From Erwinia typographi (lineage in GTDB: Bacteria > Pseudomonadota > Gammaproteobacteria > Enterobacterales > Enterobacteriaceae): a stretch of DNA of 64,000 bases. The notes beneath the pieces are model-generated. The model was given only the letters and a program-made list of their open reading frames with translations, was not told where the DNA came from and ran no database searches. Position 1 is the first letter of the stretch, and every line of letters starts with the position of its first letter. The stretch covers positions 100,334 through 164,333 of the forward strand of contig NZ_JRUQ01000037.1 in the NCBI RefSeq assembly GCF_000773975.1, in the 5' to 3' direction. The position numbers were made by a program, and so were the translations under genes. Shown here one piece after another: positions 24,702 through 34,376 of the stretch.

Positions 24702-25934
24702 ATGAAACATTTAGTTGGTGGAATATCCAGCGCTGGCCGCGCTTTGCCTGAAATCAACGGTCAGCCGCTGATGATTGAGAGAGCTGAAGGGGCCTGGCTG
24801 TGGGATTCGCAGGGCCAGCGTTGGATGGATACCGCACTGGGTTTTGGTGCCACCCTTTTGGGGCACAACCCGCCTGCGGTAGTGGATGCGGTGCAGCAAA
24901 CCGTAAAGAAAATGATGATGCCAGCCTTTTCACATGCGTTGGAAGAAGAGGCCGCCGTTGCGTTAAGTGCCTTCACCGGGGAACTGAACAAGGTCATTTT
25001 CGTCAATTCAGGCAGCGAAGCCGTTCACCTGGCCTGCCGTGCGGCGCGGGCCGCTACTGGCCGTCAGAAGGTGGTGAAATTTGCCGCCGGCTACGACGGC
25101 TGGTTCGATCAGGTGGCCTTTGGTAATGCCGGTTCGCCGGTGGCTAAGATGCCGCACTCCTCCCGTCCGGAAAAGGAAGGGATGCTGCTGCTGCGCTATA
25201 ACGATTTCCAGGATGTCGACGCGCTTTTTGCCGGACATGCGGATATAGCCGCAGTGGTAATCGAGCCGGTGATGGCTAACGCTGGTTGTATTGAACCGGC
25301 TGAAGGCTATCTGAAGTATCTGGCAGAGGCCGCGCATCGCGCCGGAGCGCTGGTGGTGCTGGACGAAGTCCTGATGGGATTCCGTCTGCATGTCGGGCTG
25401 TGCGGGCATTTATTCGGCGTAGACGCGGATTTTGCCACCGTCGGTAAAGCCATCGGCAATGGTACGGTGGTCGCCGCGCTGGTCGGGAAAGCGCACTGCA
25501 TGGCGGTCTTTGAAGACGGTCGCGCCGTCCGGGCTGGCACCTACAGCGGCAATCCTCCGGTCTGTGCGGCGGTGATTGCCACCCTGAAAGAGCTGGCCGG
25601 AAAAGATTATATGCAGCTTCTGCGCAGCGGTGACGAGCTGTGTCGCAAGGTTATTGCGGATTGCCAGGCTAAAGGCATCGCGCTCGCCAGCTCAGGCTAC
25701 GGAACGGTCTTCACTTTCTGGCCCCAGGCCTGCGCGCCGGAAAACTATGCTCAGGCGGTAGCCGCCGCCGATCACGACTGGAGTATGGCGATCCATCTTG
25801 CGCTACGGCAGCAGCAGATCCTGTCAATGCCGTCAGCCTTTGGCCGCTATTACCTGTCGTTCAGCCACGACCAGCAGGCGACAGACGCGCTGGCTTCAGC
25901 CTGTAGCGCCGCAATTATAGCGCGGTCTGCATAG
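24702..25934 (+). CDS. Class III PLP aminotransferase, glutamate-1-semialdehyde-aminomutase-like
   Basis: A 410-residue pyridoxal-phosphate enzyme of the class III group, in the branch that resembles glutamate-1-semialdehyde 2,1-aminomutase. The PLP-binding features are FVNSGSEAVHLACRAARAATG, the aspartate in VVLDEVLMGFR and the Schiff-base lysine in FATVGKAIGNG. Because the transport operon precedes it, it probably transaminates the imported compound rather than serve haem synthesis. ATG at 24702 is chosen; the open frame extends to 24495 but runs inside the DctM gene. Its 3' end overlaps the convergent LysR gene by 20 bases. Confidence 0.85.
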   Translation: MKHLVGGISSAGRALPEINGQPLMIERAEGAWLWDSQGQRWMDTALGFGATLLGHNPPAVVDAVQQTVKKMMMPAFSHALEEEAAVALSAFTGELNKVIFVNSGSEAVHLACRAARAATGRQKVVKFAAGYDGWFDQVAFGNAGSPVAKMPHSSRPEKEGMLLLRYNDFQDVDALFAGHADIAAVVIEPVMANAGCIEPAEGYLKYLAEAAHRAGALVVLDEVLMGFRLHVGLCGHLFGVDADFATVGKAIGNGTVVAALVGKAHCMAVFEDGRAVRAGTYSGNPPVCAAVIATLKELAGKDYMQLLRSGDELCRKVIADCQAKGIALASSGYGTVFTFWPQACAPENYAQAVAAADHDWSMAIHLALRQQQILSMPSAFGRYYLSFSHDQQATDALASACSAAIIARSA

Positions 25935-26793
25935 GCAGCGGCTGCGCAACCGCCGCCAGTTCACGGATGAACTGGGCCAGGCGGCGCGTGCCTACGTGGG
26001 CATCTCCGGGCACTATCAGCGCCAAATTCAGCGGCTGAAGGGCAGGAAGCTGCTCGTTTTGCCCCAGAATACGCCAGTCGTCCGGGATGACGGAGGCGGG
26101 CAGCACCGTCAGCGCCTGGCCAATGCGAATGGCTGTCTGTACGCCAGCGAGGTGTGAGGAGGTGCAAACGATATGCCAGCGCAGCCGGGCTTTATCCAGC
26201 GCTCTGATCACCTGTGGTCGGGCGCGGCAGCCTTCAGGGAACAGCACCAGCGGTAGCGTGGTTTGCTGCTCCGGATAACAGTTTGGCGCGGTGCACCACA
26301 GCTGAGGCTCCTGGCGAAGAAACTCGCCGTTCTGCTCGCCTGGCTGGCGGGTCACAATGGCCATTTCCAGATGGCCGTCATTCAGCTGCTTTTCCAGCTT
26401 ATAAGAGAAGTCGCTAACGATTTCGACCTGTAGCTGAGGATTACGCTGGGAGAATTTCTCGATCAGCTCTGCACCAATAGTGCCCAGATAGTCGTCAGGC
26501 ATCCCTATGCGGATGCGTGATTTTGCGTCAAAGCAGCCGAGCGCCGTTAGCGCTTCCTCTTCCAACTGTTGCATTCGCCGGGCATAGCCAATCAGTTTCT
26601 CACCGGAAGAGGTCAGGCTAATTCCCTGGCGTGAGCGTTCCAGCAAACGCTGGCCCAGATGCTTTTCCAGCCGGCTCAGCATAATACTGACGGCGGCCTG
26701 GGTTTTGCCCAGCTGTTCGGCGGCCTGCGTAAAGCTCCCGCAGTCATACACCGCGACAAACGCGGCCAGGGTATCATTATCAAGGTGGCGCAT
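25915..26793 (-). CDS. LysR-family transcriptional regulator
   Basis: A 292-residue regulator with the N-terminal winged helix-turn-helix ([25 protein letters not shown], about residues 12-36) and a type 2 periplasmic-binding-like effector domain from about residue 90. It is convergent with the aminotransferase gene and overlaps its 3' end by 20 bases. It is a good candidate regulator of the TRAP/aminotransferase operon, although the binding site would have to be some 4 kb away near 21700-21886. The effector is unknown. Confidence 0.88.
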   Translation of the reverse strand: MRHLDNDTLAAFVAVYDCGSFTQAAEQLGKTQAAVSIMLSRLEKHLGQRLLERSRQGISLTSSGEKLIGYARRMQQLEEEALTALGCFDAKSRIRIGMPDDYLGTIGAELIEKFSQRNPQLQVEIVSDFSYKLEKQLNDGHLEMAIVTRQPGEQNGEFLRQEPQLWCTAPNCYPEQQTTLPLVLFPEGCRARPQVIRALDKARLRWHIVCTSSHLAGVQTAIRIGQALTVLPASVIPDDWRILGQNEQLPALQPLNLALIVPGDAHVGTRRLAQFIRELAAVAQPLPMQTAL

Positions 26794-27004
26794 AGTTCTC
26801 TCCAGTCAACATGCGAGCCATGGAATCATGCAATTCTTATTCCAGGCCAGCGGCGGTTGCGGGGCATTCTGTCGTAGCCTTCTTTATAGAGGCAAAACAG
26901 CCTGTTGTGCCAGCTCTGCCCGATCGATTGTTACGGAGCGCTTTGCTGTTGGTTCGCCATCCTCTACAGTTAAAGCCAGGGTTGACCGTGAACAAGAGGA
27001 ACTT

Positions 27005-27778
27005 ATGAAAGACTGGAACCCGGATCTCTACCGACAGTTTGAAGCGGAACGGACTCGTCCTGCCACCGAATTACTTTCCCGAATTCCCCTGAATAAGGTC
27101 AGCCATGCCACCGATCTTGGCTGCGGGCCGGGCAACAGTACCGAGCTGCTGTATCGTGCGTGGCCACAGGCCCAGATTACCGGTCTGGACAGTTCGCAGG
27201 CGATGCTTGAGCAGGCGCTGAAGCGTCTGCCGGACTGCCAGTTTATTCAGGCGGATATCCGTAGCTGGCAGGCCGAAGTCCCGCAGGAGGTGATCTACGC
27301 CAATGCTTCGCTACAGTGGCTGACCGATCACCAGCAGCTGTTTCCGCACCTGGTGGCCCAGCTTGCCCCCGGCGGCGTGCTGGCTATTCAGATGCCCGAT
27401 AACCTCGATGAACCGACCCACAGCCTGATGCGCAAAGTGGCGGCAATGCCCCACTGGGCGGAAAAAATCGGCCCGGGCGCGGCCGGGCGCAAGAAAATAC
27501 TCGGTATCGAGGCCTATTATGACCTGCTGAGCCAGGTTGGCTGCAAGGTCGATATCTGGCGAACCACCTACTATCATGTAATGCCTTCTCATCAGGCGAT
27601 GGTGGACTGGCTGAAGGCTACTGGCCTGCGGCCGTTTCTCTCTCCGCTGGACGAGCAGGACCAGGCCGCTTTTCAGGCGCAGTACCTGCACGAGCTAAAA
27701 GCGGCCTATTCGCTCCGTCAGGATGGCAACGTGCTGATGCCTTTCCCACGGCTATTTATGGTGGCAAGCAAAGCCTGA
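27005..27778 (+). CDS. tam: Trans-aconitate 2-methyltransferase
   Basis: A 257-residue SAM-dependent methyltransferase that monomethylates trans-aconitate, a by-product that inhibits aconitase. The SAM motif is DLGCGPGN at residues 37-44, with GLDSSQAML as the second acidic motif. The Tam-specific ends [16 protein letters not shown] and [14 protein letters not shown] agree with E. coli Tam (252). ATG 27005 has AGAGGA upstream; the longer frame to 26705 runs antisense to the LysR gene. In E. coli tam is in another region, so its place between mltB and pncC is a local rearrangement. Confidence 0.93.
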   Translation: MKDWNPDLYRQFEAERTRPATELLSRIPLNKVSHATDLGCGPGNSTELLYRAWPQAQITGLDSSQAMLEQALKRLPDCQFIQADIRSWQAEVPQEVIYANASLQWLTDHQQLFPHLVAQLAPGGVLAIQMPDNLDEPTHSLMRKVAAMPHWAEKIGPGAAGRKKILGIEAYYDLLSQVGCKVDIWRTTYYHVMPSHQAMVDWLKATGLRPFLSPLDEQDQAAFQAQYLHELKAAYSLRQDGNVLMPFPRLFMVASKA

Positions 27779-27891
27779 GACGCGTGGATTTTTACTGGAA
27801 GGCCGCTCGCAAACCGGCAGCCTTCGCCTCTTTTCGCCGCCAAACAGTGGTATTCTTGCGGTTCCATCCCTGAAGGATAAGAGGAACCAGC

Positions 27892-28386
27892 ATGACGGAT
27901 GTGGAATTAATGCAGCTGAGTACGGAAGTGGGTCAGCATTTGCTGCGCCTCAGGGCTACTGTGACCACGGTCGAGTCCTGTACCGGCGGCTGGATTGCTA
28001 AAGTGCTCACCGATATTCCCGGCAGTTCACAGTGGTTTGAACGCGGCTTCGTTACTTACAGTAACGAGGCGAAAGAGGAGCTGGTTGGCGTCACGGCCGC
28101 CTCGCTGGATCGCTTTGGCGCGGTCAGCGAGCAGGTCGTGAGGGAAATGGCCGAGGGCGCGCGTCGGCTGGCTGATGCCAATTTTGCGCTTTCCATCAGT
28201 GGGATAGCCGGGCCGGATGGCGGTACGGCGGAAAAGCCGGTTGGCACCGTGTGGTTTGGCTTCGCGGCCGTCGGCAGGCCGACGCTGACCCGGCAACAGG
28301 TTTTTTCTGGCGACAGGGAAACGGTGCGCCGTCAGGCCACGGCCTGGGCGCTCCTGACCCTGCGCGATCATTTTCTCGAAAATTAA
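27892..28386 (+). CDS. pncC: Nicotinamide-nucleotide amidohydrolase PncC
   Basis: A 164-residue stand-alone CinA C-terminal domain (ygaD). It deamidates NMN to NaMN in the pyridine nucleotide cycle and recycles NMN released by DNA ligase. The catalytic segment TTVESCTGGW (about residues 25-34) and the SISGIAGPDGGTAEKPVGTVWFG stretch are intact. Length matches E. coli PncC (165). The gene sits directly upstream of recA, as in E. coli. Confidence 0.95.
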   Translation: MTDVELMQLSTEVGQHLLRLRATVTTVESCTGGWIAKVLTDIPGSSQWFERGFVTYSNEAKEELVGVTAASLDRFGAVSEQVVREMAEGARRLADANFALSISGIAGPDGGTAEKPVGTVWFGFAAVGRPTLTRQQVFSGDRETVRRQATAWALLTLRDHFLEN

Positions 28387-28388
28387 AC

Positions 28389-28416
28389 TTGATACTGTAT
28401 GACTATACAGTATAAT
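28389..28416 (+). promoter_or_regulatory. recA promoter with LexA box
   Basis: The -35 TTGATA (28389-28394) and -10 TATAAT (28411-28416) have a 16-base spacer. A near-perfect LexA operator spans 28393-28412: TACTGTATGA followed by CTATACAGTA, with CTGT and ACAG half-sites. It covers the spacer and should block RNA polymerase until SOS induction. Confidence 0.95.
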
Positions 28417-28483
28417 CAGCCCCATATTATGTTATACAAAGCCGCGTGTGCGTGTGCTTTACCCCGCGTGATTAGGAGTAGAA

Positions 28484-29551
28484 ATGGCTATTGACGAAAA
28501 CAAGCAGAAAGCACTGGCAGCAGCGCTGGGCCAGATTGAAAAGCAATTTGGTAAAGGCTCCATCATGCGCCTGGGTGAAGATCGCACCATGGACGTGGAG
28601 ACCATTTCCACCGGCTCCCTGTCGCTGGATATCGCCCTGGGGGCGGGCGGCCTGCCAATGGGGCGTATTGTTGAAATCTATGGCCCGGAATCTTCAGGTA
28701 AAACCACGCTGACGCTACAGGTGATCGCCTCCGCGCAGCGCAAAGGTAAAACCTGCGCCTTTATTGATGCCGAGCACGCGCTGGACCCGGTGTATGCTAA
28801 AAAGCTGGGCGTTGATATCGATAACCTGCTCTGCTCTCAGCCGGATACCGGCGAGCAGGCGCTGGAAATCTGTGATGCGCTGGCGCGCTCTGGCGCCGTA
28901 GACGTGATCATTGTCGACTCCGTGGCCGCACTGACGCCAAAAGCGGAAATCGAAGGGGAAATTGGCGACTCTCATATGGGGCTGGCGGCGCGTATGATGA
29001 GCCAGGCAATGCGTAAGCTTGCCGGTAACCTGAAAAACTCCAATACCCTGCTGATCTTCATTAACCAGATCCGTATGAAAATCGGCGTGATGTTCGGTAA
29101 CCCTGAAACCACCACCGGCGGTAACGCGCTGAAATTCTACGCTTCCGTCCGTCTCGATATTCGCCGCATCGGCGCGATCAAAGAAGGCGACGAGGTGGTC
29201 GGCAGCGAAACCCGCGTGAAGGTTGTGAAGAACAAAATCGCCGCGCCGTTTAAGCAGGCTGAATTCCAGATCATGTACGGTGAAGGTATCAACATCTACG
29301 GTGAGCTGGTTGACCTGGGCGTGAAGCACAAGCTGATTGAAAAAGCGGGCGCCTGGTACAGCTACAATGGCGACAAGATCGGCCAGGGTAAAGCCAATGC
29401 TGGCAACTTCCTGAAAGAGAACGCCGCCATTGCCAGCGAGCTGGAAGCGAAACTGCGCGCCACGCTGCTGAGCAACCCGGACAGCAAGCCGGACTTTGTG
29501 GCTAGCGCTGAAGAAGTTGATGAAGCCAGCGAAACCAATGAAAACTTCTGA
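28484..29551 (+). CDS. recA: Recombinase RecA
   Basis: A 355-residue DNA strand-exchange ATPase that also promotes LexA self-cleavage. Walker A is GPESSGKT at residues 67-74. The Walker B region [10 protein letters not shown], the LexA/DNA loop L1 with [10 protein letters not shown] and loop L2 with [18 protein letters not shown] are present. The acidic C-terminal tail ([11 protein letters not shown]) is normal. E. coli RecA has 353 residues. Transcription starts from the LexA-controlled promoter at 28389 and ends at a strong terminator at 29593. Confidence 0.99.
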   Translation: MAIDENKQKALAAALGQIEKQFGKGSIMRLGEDRTMDVETISTGSLSLDIALGAGGLPMGRIVEIYGPESSGKTTLTLQVIASAQRKGKTCAFIDAEHALDPVYAKKLGVDIDNLLCSQPDTGEQALEICDALARSGAVDVIIVDSVAALTPKAEIEGEIGDSHMGLAARMMSQAMRKLAGNLKNSNTLLIFINQIRMKIGVMFGNPETTTGGNALKFYASVRLDIRRIGAIKEGDEVVGSETRVKVVKNKIAAPFKQAEFQIMYGEGINIYGELVDLGVKHKLIEKAGAWYSYNGDKIGQGKANAGNFLKENAAIASELEAKLRATLLSNPDSKPDFVASAEEVDEASETNENF

Positions 29552-29592
29552 TTTTGCCGCTGACAGCGAGTAAATCCTGTCAGAGTGAAAAA

Positions 29593-29624
29593 AAAGGAAC
29601 GGGATAAAATCCGTTCCTTTTTTT
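29593..29624 (+). terminator. Rho-independent terminator after recA
   Basis: Stem AAAGGAACGG (29593-29602) and CCGTTCCTTT (29611-29620) followed by T4. Some read-through into recX, 72 bases downstream, is expected as in E. coli. Confidence 0.92.
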
Positions 29625-29695
29625 GTTTGTTACGTCTGACCCCGCTACCCTAATCTTCTGACCTCTCTTTTAATCTGAATAAACCGTGGAGCAAA

Positions 29696-30211
29696 ATGTC
29701 TGACGCCACTGAACGTAGCCAGTTTGCACGCCTGCTGGATCGGGCGATGCGTATCCTTGCCATGCGCGACCACAGCGAAGCCGAGTTTCGCCGTAAGCTG
29801 GCCCTGTCTGCCGAACGCGCCGCGCTGTACGCCAAAAACAAGGCTCAGGAGCCGGAGGCCGTGACGCCGGAGCAGATCGATCGCGTTGTGGCCTGGTGTT
29901 ATGAAAACCGCTATCTTGATGATGCCCACTTTGCCGGGCGGTTTGTCGCCAGCCGCAGCCGGAAAGGCTATGGGCCGCAGCGTATCCGCATGGAGCTGGG
30001 GCAGAAGGGGATCGATAAGGCGCTGACGGATGAGGCGATGGCGAATAGCGACATTGACTGGACGCGCCAGGCTTACGAGGCGGCAGAGCGTAAGTTTGGC
30101 CTGCCGTTGCCAACCGAGTGGAAGGAAAAAGCCAAAGTACAACGCTATCTGATGGCGAAAGGCTTTTTTTCCGATGATATTCGCGCGATTTTCTCAAATT
30201 TTGACGAATGA
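29696..30211 (+). CDS. recX: RecA regulatory protein RecX
   Basis: A 171-residue helical modulator that caps and inhibits RecA filaments. Three-helix repeats are visible, with AMRILAMRDHSEAEFRRKL in the first, DQIDRVV-like helix around residue 60 and RKGYGPQRIRMELGQKGI in the second. It is slightly longer than E. coli RecX (166). The ATG at 29696 follows GTGGAG. No independent promoter is evident, so it probably depends on read-through from recA. Confidence 0.95.
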   Translation: MSDATERSQFARLLDRAMRILAMRDHSEAEFRRKLALSAERAALYAKNKAQEPEAVTPEQIDRVVAWCYENRYLDDAHFAGRFVASRSRKGYGPQRIRMELGQKGIDKALTDEAMANSDIDWTRQAYEAAERKFGLPLPTEWKEKAKVQRYLMAKGFFSDDIRAIFSNFDE

Positions 30212-30269
30212 CCGCCGATGGGATTTTACTTCCCACCGAAGAAAATTTATCTTATTCACCACTTTTTGT

Positions 30270-30319
30270 TCGTGAGTTGCCAGCCGGGGGAGACCTTTCT
30301 GGCGGAGCAAGACTCACGA
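30270..30319 (+). promoter_or_regulatory. Nested dyad in the alaS leader
   Basis: Outer arms TCGTGAGT (30270-30277) and ACTCACGA (30312-30319) enclose inner arms GCCAG (30279-30283) and CTGGC (30299-30303). The structure lies 30 bases upstream of the alaS ATG. E. coli AlaRS is known to repress its own gene through a palindrome at the promoter, so a similar autoregulatory role is possible here. Confidence 0.55.
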
Positions 30320-30349
30320 GACAGTCGTTAGCGTGATTCCAGGACAATT

Positions 30350-32977
30350 ATGAGCAAGAGCACTGCGGAGATTCGCCAGGCGTTTCTCGACTTTTTCCAG
30401 AGCAAGGGACATCAGGTTGTAGCCAGTAGCTCCCTCGTCCCGACTAATGATCCGACGTTGCTGTTTACCAACGCCGGTATGAACCAGTTTAAAGATGTTT
30501 TCCTCGGCCAGGACAAGCGCAGCTATTCCCGTGCTACCACCTCTCAGCGCTGCGTGCGCGCGGGCGGTAAGCACAACGATCTGGAAAACGTCGGCTATAC
30601 CGCCCGTCACCATACCTTCTTTGAAATGCTGGGTAACTTCAGCTTCGGCGACTATTTCAAACGTGAGGCAATTAGCTTCGCCTGGGAACTGCTGACCGGC
30701 GAACAGTGGTTTAACCTGCCAAAAGAAAAACTGTGGGTGACCGTTTACGAGACGGATGACGAAGCCTTCGATATCTGGGAAAAAGAAGTGGGCGTGCCGC
30801 GCGAGCGTATTATTCGCATCGGCGACAACAAAGGTAGCGCTTACGCTTCCGATAATTTCTGGCAGATGGGCGACACCGGACCTTGCGGCCCATGCTCCGA
30901 GATCTTCTTCGATCACGGTGACCATATCTGGGGGGGACCTCCAGGCAGCCCGGAAGAGGATGGCGATCGCTATATCGAGATCTGGAACATCGTCTTTATG
31001 CAGTTTAACCGTCAGCCCGACGGCACCATGCTGCCGCTGCCTAAGCCATCGGTAGATACCGGCATGGGGCTTGAGCGCATTACGGCGGTGCTACAGCACG
31101 TCAACTCTAACTACGAAATCGATCTGTTCCAGAAGCTGATTGGGTCCGTCGCCAGGGTGACTGGCTGTACCGATCTGACCAGCAAATCACTGCGCGTGAT
31201 TGCCGATCACATTCGATCCTGTGCCTTCCTGATTGCTGATGGCGTGATCCCTTCGAATGAGAACCGTGGCTATGTGCTGCGCCGTATCATTCGTCGCGCT
31301 ATCCGTCATGGCAACATGCTGGGCGCGCAGGGCACCTTCTTCTGGAAGCTGGTTGGGCCGCTGGTCGAGGTGATGGGTTCAGCCGGAGACGAGCTTAAAA
31401 AGCAGCAGTCTCAGGTTGAGCAGGTGCTGAAAACCGAAGAAGAGCAGTTTGCTAAAACGCTTGAGCGGGGCCTGGCCCTGCTGGATGAAGAACTGGAGAA
31501 CTTGCAGGGCGATACGCTGGACGGCGAAACCGTCTTCCGCCTGTATGATACCTTTGGTTTCCCGGCCGACCTGACGGCCGACGTCTGCCGCGAGAGAAAT
31601 CTCAAGATTGATGAGGCTGGCTTTGAGAAAGCGATGGAGCAGCAGCGTCAGCGAGCGCGTGAGGCCAGCGGCTTCGGCGCGGACTATACCAACGTTATCC
31701 AGATTGATACGGCATCGTCTTTCAAAGGTTACGATCGGCTGGAACTAAACTCCGCTGTGACCGCTATCTATGTCGACGGCAAGCCTGCGACGGCAATCAC
31801 CGCCGGTCAGGAAGGGGTGATTGTGCTGGACGAAACGCCGTTCTACGGCGAGTCGGGTGGTCAGGTCGGCGATACCGGCGAGCTGAAAGGCGGCAATGCT
31901 GACTTTAGCGTTAGCGACACGCAAAAATACGGTCAGGCTATTGGTCATACTGGCAAACTGACGGCTGGGGAGATCCGCGTTGGCGATCGTCTGGCTGCGC
32001 AGGTTGACCAGGCGCGCCGCGATCGTATTCGTCTGAATCATTCCGCCACGCACCTGCTGCATGCTGCATTGCGCCAGGTTTTGGGCCATCATGTGGCGCA
32101 GAAAGGTTCGCTGGTCAATGACAAATACCTGCGTTTTGACTTCTCGCATTTCGAAGCGATGAAGCCGCAGGAAATTCGCCAGGTTGAAGAAATTGTTAAC
32201 GCCCAGATCCGTCGCAATCTGCCGATTGAGACCACCATCATGGAACTGGAAGCGGCTAAAGCGCACGGCGCGATGGCGCTGTTTGGCGAGAAGTATGACG
32301 ATCGCGTTCGCGTGCTGAGCATGGGCGATTTCTCGACCGAGCTGTGCGGCGGGACTCACGCCAGCCGCACCGGCGATATCGGCCTGTTCCGTATCCTCTC
32401 CGAGTCCGGCACGGCGGCAGGCGTTCGCCGTATTGAAGCCGTGACCGGCGAAGGCGCGCTGGGGCAGGTGTATGCTCAGAGCGAGCAGCTGCTGGATATT
32501 GCGCAGCTGATTAAGGCCAATAACAGTAACCTGAATGAAAAGGTTCGTGCGATGATTGACCATGTGCGCGGCCTGGAAAAAGAACTGCAGCAGTTGAAAG
32601 ATCAGCAGGCTTCGCAGGAAAGCGCCTCGCTGAGCAGTAAAGCAATTGAGGTTAAGGGAGCGAAGTTGCTGGTTAGTGAACTTAGCAATGTCGAGCCGAA
32701 AATGCTGCGTACGATGGTTGACGATCTGAAAAATCAGCTCAAGTCAGCCATCATCGTGCTGGCAACCGTGACGGATGGCAAAGTTTCCCTGATTGCCGGG
32801 GTGACGAAAGATCTGACCGATCGGGTCAAGGCTGGAGAGCTGGTAGGCGAGCTGGCTCAGCAGGTTGGCGGGAAAGGCGGTGGGCGCCCTGATATGGCGC
32901 AGGCTGGCGGCACCGATGCTCAGGCGCTGCCTGCGGCGCTGGCGGGCGTTGAGTCATGGGTCATTGCAAAACTGTAA
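30350..32977 (+). CDS. alaS: Alanyl-tRNA synthetase
   Basis: An 875-residue class II synthetase that charges tRNA-Ala through recognition of the G3:U70 pair. The N-terminal catalytic core has the motif 1 region [15 protein letters not shown] and the AlaS-typical [20 protein letters not shown]. The editing domain carries zinc ligands His564 and His568 (HSATHLLHA) and the [13 protein letters not shown] motif, which removes serine and glycine mis-acylation. The C-terminal C-Ala domain ends with the [15 protein letters not shown] motif. Length matches E. coli AlaS (876). It lies between recX and csrA as in E. coli. Confidence 0.99.
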   Translation: MSKSTAEIRQAFLDFFQSKGHQVVASSSLVPTNDPTLLFTNAGMNQFKDVFLGQDKRSYSRATTSQRCVRAGGKHNDLENVGYTARHHTFFEMLGNFSFGDYFKREAISFAWELLTGEQWFNLPKEKLWVTVYETDDEAFDIWEKEVGVPRERIIRIGDNKGSAYASDNFWQMGDTGPCGPCSEIFFDHGDHIWGGPPGSPEEDGDRYIEIWNIVFMQFNRQPDGTMLPLPKPSVDTGMGLERITAVLQHVNSNYEIDLFQKLIGSVARVTGCTDLTSKSLRVIADHIRSCAFLIADGVIPSNENRGYVLRRIIRRAIRHGNMLGAQGTFFWKLVGPLVEVMGSAGDELKKQQSQVEQVLKTEEEQFAKTLERGLALLDEELENLQGDTLDGETVFRLYDTFGFPADLTADVCRERNLKIDEAGFEKAMEQQRQRAREASGFGADYTNVIQIDTASSFKGYDRLELNSAVTAIYVDGKPATAITAGQEGVIVLDETPFYGESGGQVGDTGELKGGNADFSVSDTQKYGQAIGHTGKLTAGEIRVGDRLAAQVDQARRDRIRLNHSATHLLHAALRQVLGHHVAQKGSLVNDKYLRFDFSHFEAMKPQEIRQVEEIVNAQIRRNLPIETTIMELEAAKAHGAMALFGEKYDDRVRVLSMGDFSTELCGGTHASRTGDIGLFRILSESGTAAGVRRIEAVTGEGALGQVYAQSEQLLDIAQLIKANNSNLNEKVRAMIDHVRGLEKELQQLKDQQASQESASLSSKAIEVKGAKLLVSELSNVEPKMLRTMVDDLKNQLKSAIIVLATVTDGKVSLIAGVTKDLTDRVKAGELVGELAQQVGGKGGGRPDMAQAGGTDAQALPAALAGVESWVIAKL

Positions 32978-33138
32978 CACTATAAATAATGCACGCTGAG
33001 GGCGCTATGGGGCTGAACTCATGGCGCTTTCTTATCGGGTGCGCGCTTAAAAAACACAAAGTCAGGTTAGCGGTGTGTATTTCGGCTAAACTAAGTATCA
33101 GCAGAATGTATTGGCAAGGTGATGCACTTGTGGTGTAT

Positions 33139-33167
33139 TTGTCATAGTCTACATTTAGCGTTATACG
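33139..33167 (+). promoter_or_regulatory. Candidate sigma-70 promoter of csrA
   Basis: TTGTCA at 33139-33144 and TATACG at 33162-33167 with a 17-base spacer, about 60 bases upstream of the csrA ATG. In E. coli csrA has several promoters, so others are likely in 32978-33224. Confidence 0.5.
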
Positions 33168-33224
33168 ATGGATAATGCCGGGAAGCAGTTAACCCGACTC
33201 TTTTAATCTTTCAAGGAGCAAAGA

Positions 33225-33410
33225 ATGCTTATTCTAACTCGTCGAGTTGGTGAAACCCTCATGATTGGCGATGAGGTGACTGTAACGGTGCTGGGTGTGA
33301 AGGGGAACCAGGTTCGCATTGGTGTGAACGCTCCTAAGGAAGTTTCGGTCCATCGCGAAGAGATCTATCAGCGGATTCAGGCCGAAAAAACTCAGCAAAC
33401 AAGTTACTAA
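33225..33410 (+). CDS. csrA: Carbon storage regulator CsrA
   Basis: A 61-residue RNA-binding dimer that blocks or stabilises mRNAs by binding GGA loops and is titrated by the CsrB/CsrC RNAs. The sequence is the full-length enterobacterial form: [20 protein letters not shown] at the start, with conserved Arg44-region [12 protein letters not shown]. It follows AAGGAG. It has its own terminator directly downstream. Confidence 0.99.
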   Translation: MLILTRRVGETLMIGDEVTVTVLGVKGNQVRIGVNAPKEVSVHREEIYQRIQAEKTQQTSY

Positions 33411-33417
33411 CGGATCC

Positions 33418-33445
33418 AGCGCCTCGCTAGTTGTAGCGAGGCGCT
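33418..33445 (+). terminator. Terminator hairpin after csrA
   Basis: Perfect 12-base stem AGCGCCTCGCTA (33418-33429) and TAGCGAGGCGCT (33434-33445) with a GTTG loop; a short TTTT occurs a few bases on. Confidence 0.8.
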
Positions 33446-33635
33446 ACCGGTTTTCCGCTTTCCTCCCGCATTTTCTCGCTCTTTCCCTCATCTTTCTTCC
33501 CTTCGCTGCGTTTTATCCCGCACGACTAATTGTATGGCGACGCCAGAATTATTGTTGATAATTCAATCTTTTTGTCGCCAAAATACCCGGATTGCATGGG
33601 AAGTGTGCAATTGAACCCGGAGGGGGAAAAATTGT

Positions 33636-33663
33636 TTGACTTATAAATGCGGGAAAGTAATAT
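33636..33663 (+). promoter_or_regulatory. Promoter of the tRNA-Ser/tRNA-Arg cluster
   Basis: TTGACT (33636-33641) and TAATAT (33658-33663), 16-base spacer, followed by the GC-rich discriminator GTGCGCC that marks stringently controlled stable-RNA promoters. Confidence 0.75.
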
Positions 33664-33728
33664 GTGCGCCACGCAGTGCCGATGAGCGGTTATAAAGTTC
33701 AGAAGCACAGCTCGCAAGAGTGCGTACT

Positions 33729-33821
33729 GGTGAGGTGGCCGAGAGGCTGAAGGCGCTCCCCTGCTAAGGGAGTATGCGGTCAAAAGCTGCATCCGGGGTT
33801 CGAATCCCCGCCTCACCGCCA
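33729..33821 (+). tRNA. serV: tRNA-Ser(GCT)
   Basis: A 93-base class II tRNA with acceptor arms GGTGAGG and CCTCACC, D-loop GGCCGAGAGGCTGAAGG, anticodon GCT in CCCTGCTAAGGG, a long variable arm and T-loop GGTTCGAATCC. The encoded G-CCA end is at 33818-33821. It reads AGC/AGU codons. Confidence 0.97.
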
Positions 33822-33824
33822 TTT

Positions 33825-33901
33825 GCATCCATAGCTCAGCTGGATAGAGTACTCGGCTACGAACCGAGCGGTCGGAGGTTCGAATCCTCCTGGATGCACC
33901 A
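33825..33901 (+). tRNA. tRNA-Arg(ACG), copy 1
   Basis: A 77-base tRNA with acceptor GCATCCA/TGGATGC, anticodon ACG (CGGCTACGAACCG), T-loop GGTTCGAATCC and encoded ACCA. The first anticodon base becomes inosine, so it reads CGU, CGC and CGA. It begins three bases after tRNA-Ser. Confidence 0.97.
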
Positions 33902-33980
33902 TATTTAAGAAAGAAAACAGCATTGCCGGACTGGCATAAAGCAGGTTCAGGTTATTGCCTGGTGTTATAAAAATTATTAT

Positions 33981-34057
33981 GCATCCATAGCTCAGCTGGA
34001 TAGAGTACTCGGCTACGAACCGAGCGGTCGGAGGTTCGAATCCTCCTGGATGCACCA
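33981..34057 (+). tRNA. tRNA-Arg(ACG), copy 2
   Basis: Identical over 77 bases to copy 1. It is followed by the longer spacer type (34058-34190) that ends with a truncated tRNA-Arg tail. Confidence 0.97.
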
Positions 34058-34190
34058 TCTTTAAGAAAGACAGCAGCATTACCGTACTGGCATAGAGCAG
34101 ATTATTGCCGCCAGCACTAAGGATGATAACGTTGCCTGGCAACGGCCCGTAAGGGTGAGGCAGCGCCGAATAATCCTCCTGGATGCACCA
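34058..34190 (+). repeat. tRNA spacer repeat, unit A
   Basis: The sequence from 34058 to 34190 is nearly identical to 34377-34508. Each contains TTTAAGAAAG, a GCAGCATTACCGTACTGGCA segment, AACGTTGCCTGGCAACG and a truncated tRNA-Arg 3' end. Related shorter spacers lie at 33902-33980 and 34191-34299. Confidence 0.85.
34172..34190 (+). pseudogene. Truncated tRNA-Arg 3' end
   Basis: AATCCTCCTGGATGCACCA matches the last 19 bases of the neighbouring tRNA-Arg genes, including CCA, but the first 58 bases are replaced by spacer sequence. It cannot fold as a tRNA. Confidence 0.85.
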
Positions 34191-34299
34191 TATTTAAGAA
34201 AGAAAGCAGCATTACCGTACTGGTATAGAGCAGATTATTGCCGCCAGTTCCTTCTGAATGTCCTCAGGTTTGTCGCACGACACCCGCACGTTTTTCAAT

Positions 34300-34376
34300 G
34301 CATCCATAGCTCAGCTGGATAGAGTACTCGGCTACGAACCGAGCGGTCGGAGGTTCGAATCCTCCTGGATGCACCA
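34300..34376 (+). tRNA. tRNA-Arg(ACG), copy 3
   Basis: Identical to copies 1 and 2. It is preceded by a unique stretch (about 34247-34299) and followed by the second long spacer repeat. Confidence 0.97.

Larger units (their letters stand above)
33411..33728 (+). other. csrA-serV spacer
   Basis: This 318-base stretch holds the csrA terminator at 33418-33445 and the stable-RNA promoter at 33636-33663. Nothing else with coding or structural support is visible; reading frames here are short. Confidence 0.6.

Noticed and set aside
24702..25934. hemL of haem biosynthesis
   Set aside because: Sequence is class III GSAM-like, but the operon with a TRAP transporter and a convergent LysR points to catabolism of an imported compound.
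33813..34142. Minus-strand ORF of 109 codons containing two copies of GGFEPPTARFVAEYSIQLS
   Set aside because: This is the antisense translation of the tRNA-Arg genes and spacers, a well-known spurious protein; the tRNAs explain the sequence fully.
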